A DNA stretch of 64,000 nt, taken from the NCBI GenBank assembly GCA_036250195.1, contig JAVHZZ010000010.1:76441423-76505422 (forward strand). Direction: 5' to 3'. Both the position numbers and the translations under genes were made by a program. Shown here piece after piece: positions 1 to 12,034 of this stretch. The notes beneath the pieces are model-generated. The model ran no database searches and had not been told where the DNA came from. It was given only the letters and a program-made list of their open reading frames with translations. The stretch comes from Mixophyes australis. Lineage: Eukaryota; Chordata; Amphibia; Anura; Limnodynastidae. The first letter of the stretch is position 1, and each line of letters opens with the position of its first letter.

Positions 1-575
1 AGTGGTAGATACATGTTAAATATGAGGGCTGATTTGACATTGTGGTCAAGCATGTACGACAAAGTAAAAAGAAAGCAAATGGTTTGGGGCAAGTTCCTGT
101 GGTGTTTTGTAGATTAATGTCCACAATCTGCACACAGATGTTATGGGTGTGCTTGGTATTTGAACTCATGATAGCAGTTTTGTGAGGTTAAGTGCTAACC
201 ACTAAGCTACCTGTAAGATTCCTATTTTGTATGTATTTTCTATTAATAATGAATAGTACTATTAACTATCACTTTCCTCTGTAGCACGCATGCTGTTTTG
301 TTGCTTTTCTCACTGTTTTTACAAATTGCAGTTTGTGTTAGTGGTTAACTACTCCAACTTCCAAAAAAGGAGTCATGAGTTCTAATGTGATCATTATAAT
401 TAAACATCAGTTATTAGACCAACAATGTCACTACGAAGATCTACATAAAGAGTTCTTATTTGGAGAAGCAACACTCAGCTGTTTGAATAAGAGTTTTCAG
501 TAACTCTACCTCCTCAATTCCACCTACTCTGTGTAGAGAACATCACTCAATCATTACTACAGAGTATGAGATAGT
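1..575. other. Non-coding, with a decayed SINE piece
   Basis: No gene is visible. Around 118-215 the text resembles a badly decayed minus-strand copy of the tRNA-derived SINE seen at 9428-9781 (phrases such as gctaaccactaagctacc). The rest is AT-rich and unassigned. Confidence 0.4.

Positions 576-578
<3 letters not shown>

Positions 579-666
<88 letters not shown>
579..666. repeat. (TA)n microsatellite
   Basis: About 88 bp of uninterrupted TA dinucleotides. An open frame running through it on the minus strand gives only alternating Tyr-Ile and is not a gene. Confidence 0.98.
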
Positions 667-667
<1 letters not shown>

Positions 668-1845
668 TATTACCACCATATGGAGACATCACACTCTGAT
701 CATTAATAAAAGAAACAAGGCTATAAACGACTACCACAGTAAGAGGCATATATCTGCCTTCTCCTTTTTTTTCATTCCAGCTGTACATTCTATTTTTTGA
801 GCTCATAATATATATATCTATAGAGATATACACATTAATAATAGACTTGCAATTTCTTTTGGACTATTGACGTCATATTGCTATACTTATCTCACGAGAT
901 TATTACATCTCTAAGTGTACTGACCAGTCACAAAATATCTATATTTAGACTATTCATTTTTATTTTATTATATTTTATTGTTTTATATGTAATTTTACTT
1001 ATATGCATATCCCTGGAGATTTATAATAAATGGGTGTTATATGAAGCCCGCCATCTAAGGATATAAAAATTTTTGATGCATATATATCGTGTCGCTTCCC
1101 ACGCCTTCAAACTCTACAGAACACCCTTGTGTCCACCACTAATTTACTTAAGTTCTTATGATAAAAATAAAAAAATACTAATTATTTTGGACTTTTCAAG
1201 CAGGAACATTTGAAATTACAAATTATTTTGGACAGGGTTTACAAGCATTTTTGGGGGTTTCTTAGTTTTAATACATTTATGTGGGATGAATGAGGATCTA
1301 TAGTGTACTTATTGGGGTTTTATTATTTTTATTAAAATGTTGTGGTTTGAACCAGGGAGTTGTGGCTTATTTAACATTTTGTTTTGTGGTACTACAGGTC
1401 TCAGCCAGACATGGGTGTCAGGGCATGTTGACACTTGTGGTTCTCCAAGTGCCAGCATGCCCTGGCTGCCATGGGTATGCTGGTGCTTGTAGTTCTAGAA
1501 GCATCAGCATGCCCACAATGTTTATGGCGCCCAGGCTGGCTGGGACTTGTAGTTCCACAAAACAAAATGGCATCTTTTTCTTTTTTACATAATTGTCGCC
1601 GTTATTACCCTACACCCACCGCCCAGGGGTGTAGGAAGAGGTGTAGGTGACCTATTGTGGGTGTCACTACTTTCCAAAAGAAACATCAAACCAATGTTGA
1701 TCAATAGTAAACTAAAATAGATGGCATGCTATGGTGATATTGCCCTAAACCTAACAGCCTGGAGCAGCTTTGCACAGGAAAAGAGGAGAAGTTGAGTGTG
1801 CTTCCAAAGGGAGATCATTGTAATGAGAAAAAGGGCTTTAGAGGC
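667..1845. other. Non-coding, with repeated 'cttgtagttc' units
   Basis: No gene recognised. At 1385-1565 a roughly 60-bp unit recurs about three times, each carrying a form of cttgtagttc next to an agcatgcc-like word. Related single units occur near 14636, 21165 and 49163, so this is a dispersed repeat. Confidence 0.45.
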
Positions 1846-2141
1846 CAGGGGCGGATCTAGAAAAATGCTGTACCCAGGGCGATTTAGGGGGGGGGGGGGG
1901 GGGCGATTTAGGCCCCGCCCCTTTCTAACATCTTAGGCTGCCGACGGCTGCACACTATGTGCAGGTCCGTCCAGCCGTGACAGACAGGGACAGTGTGCTG
2001 CCCGGCTGCTCTGATTGTGTTTTAAACACAGTCAGAGCAGCCGGCAGCACACTGTCCCTGCCTGTCACGGCTGGACGGACCTGCACAGTGTGCAGCTGTC
2101 GGCAGCAAGTGTCTGCCCCTCCCCCCCTGGATCCGCCACTG
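1846..2141 (-). mobile_element. hAT-type MITE, copy 1 (296 bp)
   Basis: Terminal inverted repeats: left CAGGGGCGGATCTAG, right end the reverse complement of CAGTGGCGGATCCAGG. Flanks are an 8-bp duplication with one mismatch (ttagaggc 1838-1845, ttataggc 2142-2149). An 8-bp duplication and a CAG-starting end are hAT hallmarks. The interior is palindromic around a tttaaa core. A same-length copy in opposite orientation lies at 40785-41080. It carries no transposase. Confidence 0.88.
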
Positions 2142-2149
2142 TTATAGGC

Positions 2150-3036
2150 GCACATTTAGGAACATTCATTTCTGTGTGATTGGTGTATGACCATTTCTAC
2201 TCCACAAAAGGAATTCAGTTTTGAGTAGCAATCCTGTCTCTTCCTATACTTTCAATGAGACCCGTTTGTGCCTCCATGTAGCATCTTGTTGGAGAAGCAC
2301 ATTTCTAGACCCACTCCTAGAAATTAAATTCTAATACTTTAAACAAACAAAATTACTACATGTAATAAAGAACAGCGTTACCTCCCCACATTGTTATGGT
2401 TAATATTATCCATAAATGAGGAAAAAATTATCAGTATTTTAGGAGAAACAAATTAAATGTTTAATTGATTTGAAGGGACACAAAAGGGATAGTAGGTTTT
2501 ACTTTGTTGTGATGTTTAAACCTTTGTACAGTGCACCTCTAATTATTTCCCTGCCTCTCCACGTATTAATAAGTAATTCTAATTTTCAAATGCAATACCA
2601 GACCATCTAAAAAAACTTAAGCTTAGTTTTCCAACTTAAAGGATTAATTTGCAATATTAACAGGTATATCTGCAGAATGTCATGCAAACTTCTAGAAAAA
2701 AGACATTGTTACCTAACACAATTCAAGTAAGTTTCCTATTCCCTATTTAATAAGCCAGTGTGAGTTTCTTCTGTGTCTTTTGCAAAATTGTTGTTTAGCT
2801 TAGTTGTAAAGTGACTTCTCAATTCTTTAGGAAACACATTATGTAAACGTTTTCTCCATAGAACAATGCAGATTTATCTGCATATTTTTGAACCAAAGTG
2901 TTTATGGTAAGACAAACCATCGTATAATATTCATTAACTTGTCTGAAAAATAAAAGCACATAGAGCATTTTCCCCAGGGAATAATTACATATATTTGTCA
3001 TTGTTAAATATAATATATGTTGTCTTTATTTATTTC
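2150..3036. other. Non-coding DNA upstream of the FUT exon
   Basis: AT-rich sequence with no recognised repeat or exon. It probably includes the intron before the fucosyltransferase coding exon, because a splice-acceptor-like tract (tttatttatttcag) ends at 3038. Confidence 0.4.
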
Positions 3037-3116
3037 AGCTACAGTGAGTAAAATTGTGAGAAACTTCTGCAATCCAAATAAGTTTCTATGCTCTTCTGGT
3101 TGATCTACTGTTTCAA

Positions 3117-4172
3117 ATGAAGTTTTCTAGGAATAATCTGTCTCTGAAGAATTATTTTATGATATACATCGCTCAGTTGTGCCTTGTAGCCATTTTTTTA
3201 ATGGTCTATAACAATGTCAGTCGCTCAGCAATAATTGATGAAGATGAATATATGGACATTAATCTGGAACTTGCTGAACATACTCAAATCCTTCTGGTTT
3301 GAAATTGACCATTTGGTGATAAACTTCCCCTTAACAAATGTCCTTCGAACTTTAATATTAATGGATGCTTTTATACACAAAACAGAGCATTGTATTCTAC
3401 TGCGGATGCGGTTGTTTTCCATCACAGGGACGTATGCTACTCTAAACAAAAACTACCCCAGATACCAAGACCACCAAATCAGTACTGGGTATGGTTTATA
3501 TTAGAGTCCCCATCTAACAGCCCAAATTTACACTTTATGGACAACCTCATCAATCTGACCATGTCTTATAGGACTGACTCTGATATTTTCTCACCTTATG
3601 GCTGGTTGGAGCAGAATAAAAAAGAACAAAACTTCACTATCCCTCCAAAATCTAAATTGGTGGCCTGGGCAGTCAGTAACTGGGACCAACAGTCTAAGAG
3701 GGTGCGCTTTTATGAGCAGCTTAAGAAATTTGTCTCTATTGACATATATGGAAGGCAGCATACATCTCTGGACATAACTGAACATCAACAAACACTATCC
3801 AAGTACAAATTTTATTTGGCCTTTGAAAACGTAATTCATGAAGATTACATTACAGAGAAACTCTGGAAGAATGCACTCACATCTGACGCTGTACCAGTTG
3901 TTATGGGTCCCTCTCGTGAAAACTATGAGCGTTTTATTCCTAATGACTCTTTTATACATGTGGATGACTTCTCCACAGCCCAGGAACTGGCTACATATAT
4001 TTTAAAGTTGGACAGTGATGACAACGCATATCGGCAATACTTCAACTGGAGATCCAGACTTCAGCCTTTTGCAGATAGTAATTTAGAGACTGCTCACTGT
4101 AGAGTATGCAAAGCACTGAAAGAAGCTCCTAAACATAAGACTATTCCACGGCTTGGAGATTGGTACAAATGA
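3117..4172 (+). pseudogene. Alpha-1,3-fucosyltransferase (FUT3/4/5/6-like), two in-frame TGA codons
   Basis: Family GT10 enzymes transfer fucose from GDP-fucose to N-acetylglucosamine in the Golgi, making Lewis-type glycans. One frame runs 351 codons from ATG 3117 to TGA 4170-4172, close to the usual length of about 360. It starts with a short cytoplasmic tail and a type II membrane anchor (about residues 13-32). Family motifs follow in order: ADAVVFHHRD (about 96-105), ESP (130-132), AVSNW, FEN (236-238), YITEKLW and VPVVMGP (about 258-264). Two sequons (NLT, NFT) are present. The frame is interrupted only by TGA at 3300-3302 and 3306-3308 (codons 62 and 64), in the context LLV-stop-N-stop-PFG. 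Family members carry a W-x-W-PFG motif there, so both stops replace Trp. There are no frameshifts. The C-terminal half is closest to FUT4 and the Lewis enzymes. A candidate acceptor (AG 3037-3038) suggests a 5' UTR intron, arguing against a processed retrocopy. AATAAA words lie near 4471 and 4497. Two nonsense changes normally mean a young pseudogene; assembly error or editing are alternatives. Confidence 0.9.
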
Positions 4173-5800
4173 GTTAAAGGGGTCTATTTACCAAGAATCC
4201 CTGATTTTGTAGATTTCCTATCAATCCCTATCTAGATATGTATCAATTAAAGGTCACCAGGGTAGCTGAGCATTGCTCGGCTCCCCGGTGATACTAGTTG
4301 ATAACAGTAAGAGGAGACTAGGCTAACTAGGGCTGTGCATGGAAGAGCTTGTACATGAACACTGAAGCTTCCAGTTCCAGATTTGTGAAAAAAAAATATA
4401 AAATGTAAAAAAAAAAAAAAAAACACAAAAATTAGATAACATTTTTTTTGAAAACTTTATTTAAAAAAAAAATAAAATATTTTTTTTAATTTCAATAATA
4501 AAGCATGTTTATTGTCCCCAGCATTACTGGCCCAGGGACTTTGATAAATAAGAAAAATCCCTAAATCCAGTGAAAATGTTAATTTTGACCTAATCTAAGG
4601 CTTTCACCTATTGATAAGTAGACAGCAAATTCTTACTGTAATGATCATGAAAGTGCAATTACTCTTGCTTTTCTAAAATTTATATAACTAAAAACAAGCT
4701 GTAAAAAATTCCAATTTTTGGGTTGTTTTAATATTTATTGTATTCCTAATTGTTTGTTAATTAGACTCTCTAGCTGAGTATATTTCCATCTTCAGTGGAA
4801 ATAAACAGAAATAATTAATTCCTCATTAAACCCATGATTAAATGATTAAAATGTATAAAGAAATAATTAATATAAAACCAATGATGTGCAATATGAGCAA
4901 AAATTGTCTTTCCCGAATCAATAGGCCTGAGCCAATGAGACCTTTCACCAAATCCAGGCTTGTGATTAGTTGTGATCTTGGTTTTAATGCTTTCAATAGA
5001 TTTTATGAGTGATTTTATGATAAATGTTCTGTCAAACAACATTTTTTTACACCAGATTATCTGTGCATCTTAGAAATGTATAAAATATTAAGAATATTTA
5101 AAATGTTTATTTTTATTTATCAGAATGATTATGTTCATGAAATATCACAGAACAGTAAAATATTTGTCATTTATTAATCAATCAATGTTGGGTTTGAATT
5201 ACATGTGATGGCTATTATTTGGATGTTTCAGGAAACGAGAGGGACAAATGGTTGACTTATATGAAGTATTTTTTTAAGAATGATGCGCTGTTAAATTTAT
5301 TAATATTTTGTGCAAACAATGCAGTCACAAATTAAATACTGTCACAACAATACAAAGCAATGATCATATTACATTCATTCAGTCAAAGTTATACACCCTT
5401 CAAATGTTCAAGTAATAGCTAAACTATACAACAGTTTATGATAAGAGAAAGTGGTGTATCCTGATATACACACAGTAGAATATGGAAGCTGAAATATAGA
5501 AATAGTCGCCAATCAGAATTATTTATGTACTGACCTGACAAACATGCTGTTGGGGCAAGGTTGAAAAAAGTAGAATCCAAAAGGCAAAGAAATAACAGCA
5601 CTTGATAGAATGAAAAGCCAAAAAATAAATCTGGAGGCTAATATCTTCAACTATCCTATGGCAGACAACATTTGTAAGACTGGGAATGGATAAAAAAAAG
5701 CTTAAAAATGTAATAATGAAATATCAATAGCATATGCAACTCAAAAGTCAAACAATTTAAAAAATGTGAATATAAATATAACAAGACCGGTCTCGTTGGT
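4173..5800. other. Non-coding DNA, AT-rich
   Basis: Follows the fucosyltransferase frame. It holds A-rich runs (4388-4480) and otherwise nothing I recognise. Confidence 0.4.
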
Positions 5801-5938
5801 GCATATCAAGTCCAGATAATAGGCAGCCCATAGGCTGATATACAGATCTGCTGTTTAAAATAACTCTGTGTGGCAGTAATAGTCCTATCACCAGTAGTAG
5901 TCAATAGTTATAGACACAATCCCAACTGCATAGAGATG

Positions 5939-6577
5939 CTATAACGCCAATAACATGGAAAGAGGGCTGGTGATGAAGGGCTGTGTCTGCAGACCGATTG
6001 TGCCCAATAAGTGTCCACCATCAATTAAGTCCAGCACGTATCCGCAAGTATGGTAATTCGGCAGGTCCTGTGTCAATTTAGGCCTGGAGGAAAAAACAAC
6101 ACCGCCCGGTGGCCACCGTAGTAAAAGAAGATAAACAGCAAGGGAGCCGATCTGTTGGTATAACATCAAACCAGAGAGACTAGTAATCAGCGCTTCTCCT
6201 AACTTCTCACTATTGACGCATTTCGTTTGGATGATATCAATATTATCATTTCTATATTTAATCAACTGTCTCATAAGGTTAAATGAGCATTCATCTAATA
6301 TGGAATTCCATTTATCAATAAAAATAGGATCATCTCTAAAGGAGGCTGCTTTAAAAATTTGGAGTCCCCTAGGGATAATTTTCTCATTTAGATATCTCTG
6401 GAGAGCTAGTTGATCCCACCAATGTCTAGTTTCAGTAATATATAGGTGTTCCAATTTGTGAAATAATCTATGCATTTCATTTAAATTAGATGGCTCCTCT
6501 GAAACAGAGGCAGGTGCTTTATGAGTGAGATATCCTTGTCTTCTCTCTAGTTTGTCTACCACACATCGTAATGCCAT
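5939..6577 (-). pseudogene. PLE open reading frame, N-terminal fragment
   Basis: A 212-codon frame whose middle resembles the region before the reverse transcriptase in amphibian Penelope-like proteins: a Trp-rich segment, then IIPRGLQIFKAASF, a DDP-x-F-x-x-KW segment, and SILDECSFNLMRQLI. I see no reverse transcriptase core or GIY-YIG domain here, so it is a 5' part only. The last 40 or so residues look like read-through into non-coding sequence. The family call rests on remembered resemblance and should be searched. Confidence 0.5.
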
Positions 6578-6877
6578 AATTAAATATATAACACACTGAT
6601 TGCCAACAAAAAACGTATATATAACATACCCTTAGCAGCTCGGATGGTACAGTATCAAAGGATATAGATGAAGAAAAAAACAAAAAGCGCTTGTTAGAAT
6701 TATTGAATGTATATATCGATGATGTAATTAAATAGCAGGATATAAAAATCGCTAATGGTCGATTGACCAATAAGGAATAGCATCTTAATAGTCACATGAC
6801 CGGACTATATATGGCGATCATGTGTATTTCAACTAACCAATTGCAGGATATAAAAGATGGACTTGTATGAATGGAAT

Positions 6878-6935
6878 TCCACCTCTGATGAAACCTCCTA
6901 CCAAAGGGGCGGAGAAACGCGTCAGCAGAGGTGGA
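6878..6935 (+). ncRNA. Hammerhead-ribozyme-like motif A in PLE end
   Basis: CTGATGA (6885-6891), an interior segment, then GAAACGCGTC (6914-6923) match the ordered conserved boxes of a hammerhead, including the GUC-type cleavage triplet. A perfect 10-bp outer stem (TCCACCTCTG with CAGAGGTGGA) encloses it, but that pairing would take up the first three bases of the core box, and stem II is poor. It may be a decayed ribozyme. Confidence 0.45.
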
Positions 6936-7700
6936 CGGGTTTGAATGCACCATTATTTCTCGTGTATACACGTTTTATCGTTGGCCATTGCAGAGATTGG
7001 ATCCTATTGATACCTAGTCACAGCGGCTAAACAGCTCTTCTCTTCTACAGTAATCTCATTGGAGGATTTACTAAAAGGAGATCGGAAGTTGATGTCAGTC
7101 CCTCCAAGGTACACTTAATATCTGGTTGTTGATTAGGAGACTTCCTTTTGCACTGAGGAGTGCTATAGCTCCGTGTTTGGATCGTGATATCAACAACTGT
7201 ACCTGAGGATATTATATACTGGGAACTTAATGCTGGACATTTCGATTCTATGCTAATAGTATGTGTGTACTTATAGCTGATTGCTTATGCCTATAACAAT
7301 AATCATGCAATATGTGGTGCCATTTTTTTTCAGCTCGTTGTACGTATTGATGATTCAATTTTAATCCTTTTTACACTATTAAATTAGCTAATTTTAGTCA
7401 TACCAGCGCTACCACCTGTTTGTCTTTATTTCTGTCCAGTGGTTACAAGCCCAGTACTTGTTATGTGTGGTTAGCTGCAGGTGAGCTCATTAGCGATTTT
7501 TATATCCTGCTATTTAATTACATCAACAATTTATACATTCAATAATTCTAACCAGCGCTTGGTGTTTTTTTCTTCACCTATATATTTTGTTAAGGATCAG
7601 ACTACTACAAGAGTCCCAATGGAAGAATTTACTGCAAACATTCCAAGGACACCGCCACAAAGAGAACAAAAATCAAGAGACATTGCCTGGTAGACTTGCA

Positions 7701-9427
7701 TAAGACAGAGAGAAATTTGGACCTCATGACTTATTTAAGAGGCAGTTCCTATAATTTTCATACTTGCAATACATGAACTTTGTTCTCATCAGGATCAATT
7801 AAGTTTATGTGGATAATGGATCTTTCTTTAAATATTGCAACCTGGAATTTTAAAGTGATTATGAATGTCAAGTTTCCATCCCTTGAAGTCAAGGTGAGTG
7901 TGTACTTAGACTAATGTCTGCACTTGGACATTGCTAACCCCTGAGCTACCATGTAAACACCATTTCTTTTCAAATGCAGTTTGCTAAAAGTGTGTTATTT
8001 TCTCTGAACCTATTTTCAAATTAGGAATAAAGGACAATTGTATGCGGAGATGAGGATGGTGCTGAATAACCTGGGCTTCTCAACTCACAGAATTTTCAAA
8101 ATTAAATTGATTTCAGACATACCGTGGATGGCAAGTATTTAGATACATAATTATTTATGATATTTTATAATAAATTTGCAACATGTAATATTTTCTTCAC
8201 TACATATTTATATACTTGTTAATCACTAATGAATAAAAATATTGTACCGAATATAAAATGTTATTAAACTTCATACCACAGATTCCTTCTTCCGCGCACA
8301 ACCTCTCCTCATGTACAACCATATCTCTTACCACTAATAAATAAAGACACCGACAACTTCAGCTTTGGCTTAAAAAGGTCACAGTTTATTAAATGTATAA
8401 ACCTGGTGGGGCGAGAGCACTTGCTTTCAGCTAACTAAATAAAAGCTAAACCAAACAGTGTACGGCCCTCCGGCCTACCACTGATACCGGGACCTAGTCC
8501 CTTACGATTGGCCGGTGCTAAATCTGGCGTAATAGTGACCACATCACTTCAGGGCTCACGAATGAATTGCCGTACAATGCAAAACACAGGGTCCCCGTAC
8601 CGGGTAACCACGAACCAAGATGCTTCGAAGTATGTGGTGGCATTACCCAATCAGCGATAGCACCGTACGCCCCAGTTGCCAACTGCAAGGGCTCTCCTGC
8701 TTAACCTTACTTACTCTGTGACTACCAAACCTTATAATATAACAAAAAAACAACAGGGTGGATGGGAGGGGATTTCTGCGACGGAAGAGACCCAGCATCC
8801 TCTGCGTGAGAATATATGGGCACACAAACCTAAACACTCCCACAGGATTCTATTGGCTGGAGATGACCAACAACTTAACCCTCAATGGGTAAGTGCTATG
8901 CTTCTGAACATGTGGATAAGTTTAAGGACGTTTGGCTTTATGTGCCTTACTTCTCATTCTACAGATAACAGATGCAAATATGTCATTTTGGCATAACATG
9001 GGGTCCACAGGAATCTAATAATAGAACTGGCATATTTTGGAGTGATAGCATAGGGCCTTCTATTATGAAAAACAATGTAAATGTTTATCATGTATTTATC
9101 TTATAGTTAATTTTAATAACACTGTTAATATGTTTTGCAAGGTGATTGACATACAGATATTGGATATTATTTATTTTTTACATACTATCAATTTCCTTTT
9201 TTCTTTATCTTCATAGTCCTAAGCAAGAATTTTAAAGAAACAATTAACGCTATATGTATTTATTATTGATATGAATGCATTGCATATTTAATAAAGCATT
9301 TTTATACTTTGAACTATTGACTCATAATAATGTTATATGTATATGTCCATAATTCAATGTCATACATTATCTGTGTGTACAACATTAAGTTAAAGGAAAC
9401 ATATATATATATATGCAGTCTTTGTAC
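7701..9427. other. Non-coding DNA, unassigned
   Basis: No gene recognised. A SINE-like scrap sits near 7885-7965. The moderately GC-rich stretch 8330-8900 differs in composition from its AT-rich surroundings and reads like part of a retroelement end, but I cannot assign it. Confidence 0.3.
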
Positions 9428-9781
9428 ATCATCATCAATTTATATAGCGCCACTAATTCTGCAGCACTGTACAGAGAACTCATTCACATCAGTCCCTGCC
9501 CCATTGGAGCTTACAGTCTAAATTCCCTAATATAGACACACACTCACACATACAGACAAAGAGGGAGATAGACAGAGACTAGGGCCAATTTTTGATAGCA
9601 GCCAATTAGCCTACTAGTATGTATTTGGAGTGTGGGACGAAACCGGAGCACCCGGAGGAAACCCACGCAAACACAGGGAGAACATACAAACTCCACACAG
9701 ATAAGGCCATGGTTGGGATTCAAACTCATGACCCCAGTGCTGTGAGGCAGGAGTGCTAACCACTAGGCCACTGTGCTGCCC
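9428..9781 (-). mobile_element. tRNA-derived SINE, near full length
   Basis: Read on the minus strand, it begins with a tRNA-like head: A-box-like TGGCCTAGTGG, then B-box-like GAGTTTGAATCC. A conserved body follows (gtttcctccgggtgctccgg) and a tail ending in tatataaattgatgatgatg. Tails of the same family occur at 40438-40500 (-) and 41754-41880 (+). Polymerase III boxes and a short simple-repeat tail are typical of SINEs mobilised by LINEs. Confidence 0.8.
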
Positions 9782-10214
9782 TGTACATATACTGTTAATA
9801 ACAAGAATAGTGATATATATGTTTAATTACAAGCAAGAAGGTGAGCTTTAAGTTTAATAATATATTCTATGTATATACCTGTCCATCAGGTAATGCATAT
9901 GAAAAAACTGCTTTGAATTAACATTGATGATAATAAATAGCTTAACTTGCTAACACTTGTAATATAAATAGTAACATTTCACAAAACTACAATATAAAAA
10001 TATTTTGGAATTATATAAGGTTAAAATACACAATTGGTGTGCAAAATTAGACAGGATTATAATATTGACAACCAATCACCCACAAGGGGTTAAGTTCGGC
10101 GCTCTCAGAGATAGTCAATTTGTAATAATAAAGAAGATTTTTTAATATACCCAATGTACAATAAAAAACAAACAATAATAATAAATTCCCTCAAATGTAA
10201 ATATGTAACGATAA
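9782..10214. other. Non-coding, AT-rich
   Basis: Lies between the SINE and the 5'-truncated L2 LINE; nothing recognised. Confidence 0.5.
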
Positions 10215-11217
10215 TAGCAATATTGTTGATATTCCCTTCCCACCACGACCTCTCCATTGTTGTTAACAACTCCACTATCTCTTCTGTCACCCAACTCCGC
10301 TGCCTGGGAGTCACTCTTGACTCCTCTCTCTCTTTTGCCCCCCACATCCAATCCCTCGCCCAAGCCTGTCGCTTCCAACTCCGTAACATTGCCCGCATCC
10401 GTCCCTTCCTCTCTCAAGAGGCCACCAAAACTATCGTCCATGCTCTCATCATCTCCCGCCTCGACTACTGCAACCTCCTCCTTACTGGCCTCCCCTGCTC
10501 CCACCTCGCCCCCCTCCGCTCTATACTCAATGCGGCTGCGAGACTTATCTTCCTCTCACGCCGCTCCTCCTCTGCCTCCCGTCTCTGTCTTGCCTTACAC
10601 TGGCTCCCCTTCCCCTATAGAATCCTTTTCAAACTCCTTACCAACACTTACAAGGCTCTCTCCCAGTCTACTGCCCTTAATATCTCTAACCTCCTCTCCT
10701 TTCACACTCCTGCCCGCTCCCTGCGCTCAGCCAATGATCGCCGACTCTCCTCCACTCTGATCACCTCTTCCCACTCTAGAATCCAAGACTTCTCCCGCGC
10801 TGCCCCTTCACTGGAACGACCTCCCTCGCTCCATCCGTCTCTCACCCAACCTGTGCTCCTTCAAACAGGCACTTAAAACTCACCTGTTTCTTAAGGCCTA
10901 CCAACCATCCACTTAACCTCTCATCTCTTCGGTTCTCCCCTTTGCCTCACTGGCTCCCTTCTGTGCCTGATTCTGTCCACCCTCCCTTAGGATGTAAGCT
11001 CGTATGAGCAGGGCCCTCTTTCCTCCTGTCTCCATACCTGTTCTTCCACTCCATCTCTACTGTATTTGCCTGCCCGGAGTTTATGAAGTATTGGTATTTT
11101 ATGTTTAATGTTCTGTACTGTTTTGCCCTGTATGGTCTACTGTTTGTACTGTGTACGGCGCTGCGGAAACCATGTGACGCCTTACAAATAAACGATAATA
11201 ATAATAATAATAATAAT
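10215..11217 (+). mobile_element. L2-clade LINE, 5'-truncated 3' end
   Basis: C-rich sequence encodes the C-terminal part of an L2-type reverse transcriptase protein: ISRLDYCNLLLTGLP, then NAAARL, LHWLPFPYRILFKLL, YKAL, and TPARSLRSA. A one-base loss near 10805 shifts the frame; the next frame continues with HWNDLPRSIRLSP and FKQALKTHLF. A 3' UTR follows (gtaagctcgtatgagcagggccct), ending in an (AAT)n tail at 11195-11217, as expected for L2. The sharp C-rich composition against AT-rich flanks marks the insertion. Confidence 0.88.
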
Positions 11218-11783
11218 GGTGTTCTGGAGGATCACTATTTCTCCCTGCAGCTCATTCAAGGTCTATTGGCACCTTAGAATACAAAAATTGGAAAAGATAT
11301 AATGGCGCTGGGGGCATAGAGCTCATCCAGACATACATAAACAGACATAATAATATATAAAAAATAGATAAGTTCCCAAATATTAAATTTAATAAACAAC
11401 AAAGTACATAAGTAATACAGAAAAAACTGAAAAAAACACAGATAAGTTACAGTTAAAAGGACACTGGCCCTCTTAAGAGAGATAGTAATTAGAAAACCCA
11501 GATATCTGGTATCAAGTTGGTCAATATAGTAGTTTCCTTTGAAAAACAGTCCAGAGATAATTAGAGGATCACATGAAATCTCAGGAAATAATCATCATAA
11601 GGGTGCAAAAAAGCATATATATGGAGAAGTAAAACTCCAATATGGAGAAGATTAATATTCAAGTGAAGCTCACCCAGGCAGTGATTTAGTCCAAAAAGAT
11701 ATAAAACGAGGTGTCAAAAATCGGATCCGACACTTAGGTTAATTTTGTATAATGTTTTCAGGAAGAAAATTCTGCTTTAATTT

Positions 11784-12030
11784 CATACTTGCCAACTCTC
11801 GGAAACAAGTTTCCGGGAGAGGGGGCGTGACTGGAGGGTGGGAGGGGGCGGGATGAGGCAAAACGTGTCATTTTGGTCCCGCCCCCCGCGAAAACGTAAT
11901 TTATGTCGCGGGGGGCGGGACCAAAATGACGCGATTGGCCTCATCCCGCCCCCTCCCGCCCTCCAGTCACGCCCCCTCTCCCGGCAAATGACGCCAAAGT
12001 GGCGTCAAATGACGCGATTCTCGGTGAAAT
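11784..12030. mobile_element. hAT-type MITE, CATACTTGCC family, copy 1 (truncated)
   Basis: Left terminus CATACTTGCCAACTCTC, followed by the family's GC-rich palindromic centre (ggcgggaccaaaatgacgcg). The right terminus is missing: the text passes directly into PLE coding sequence near 12031. Intact relatives are at 42540, 45266, 61549 and 61991. Confidence 0.7.
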
Positions 12031-12034
12031 CCAG

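Larger units (their letters stand above)
5800..7700 (-). mobile_element. Penelope-like retroelement, inverted pseudo-LTR composite A
   Basis: A minus-strand coding fragment (5939-6577) is preceded by an end sequence at about 6620-6780. The same end sequence reappears inverted at about 7480-7600; both translate to the same stretch (LAIFISCYLITS, IYTFNNSN). PLEs are known for pseudo-LTRs in direct or inverted arrangement. A hammerhead-like motif sits between the two ends. Boundaries are approximate and both parts are truncated. Confidence 0.6.

Noticed and set aside
543..833. 96-residue minus-strand frame rich in Tyr-Ile
   Set aside because: Translation of a TA microsatellite.
3117..3302. Selenocysteine at the FUT TGA codons
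   Set aside because: The family has Trp at these sites, no SECIS-like structure was noticed downstream, and no known GT10 enzyme is a selenoprotein.
9428..9781. A functional tRNA gene
   Set aside because: Box A and B resemblance is the head of a SINE; no cloverleaf closes and tails of the same repeat occur elsewhere.
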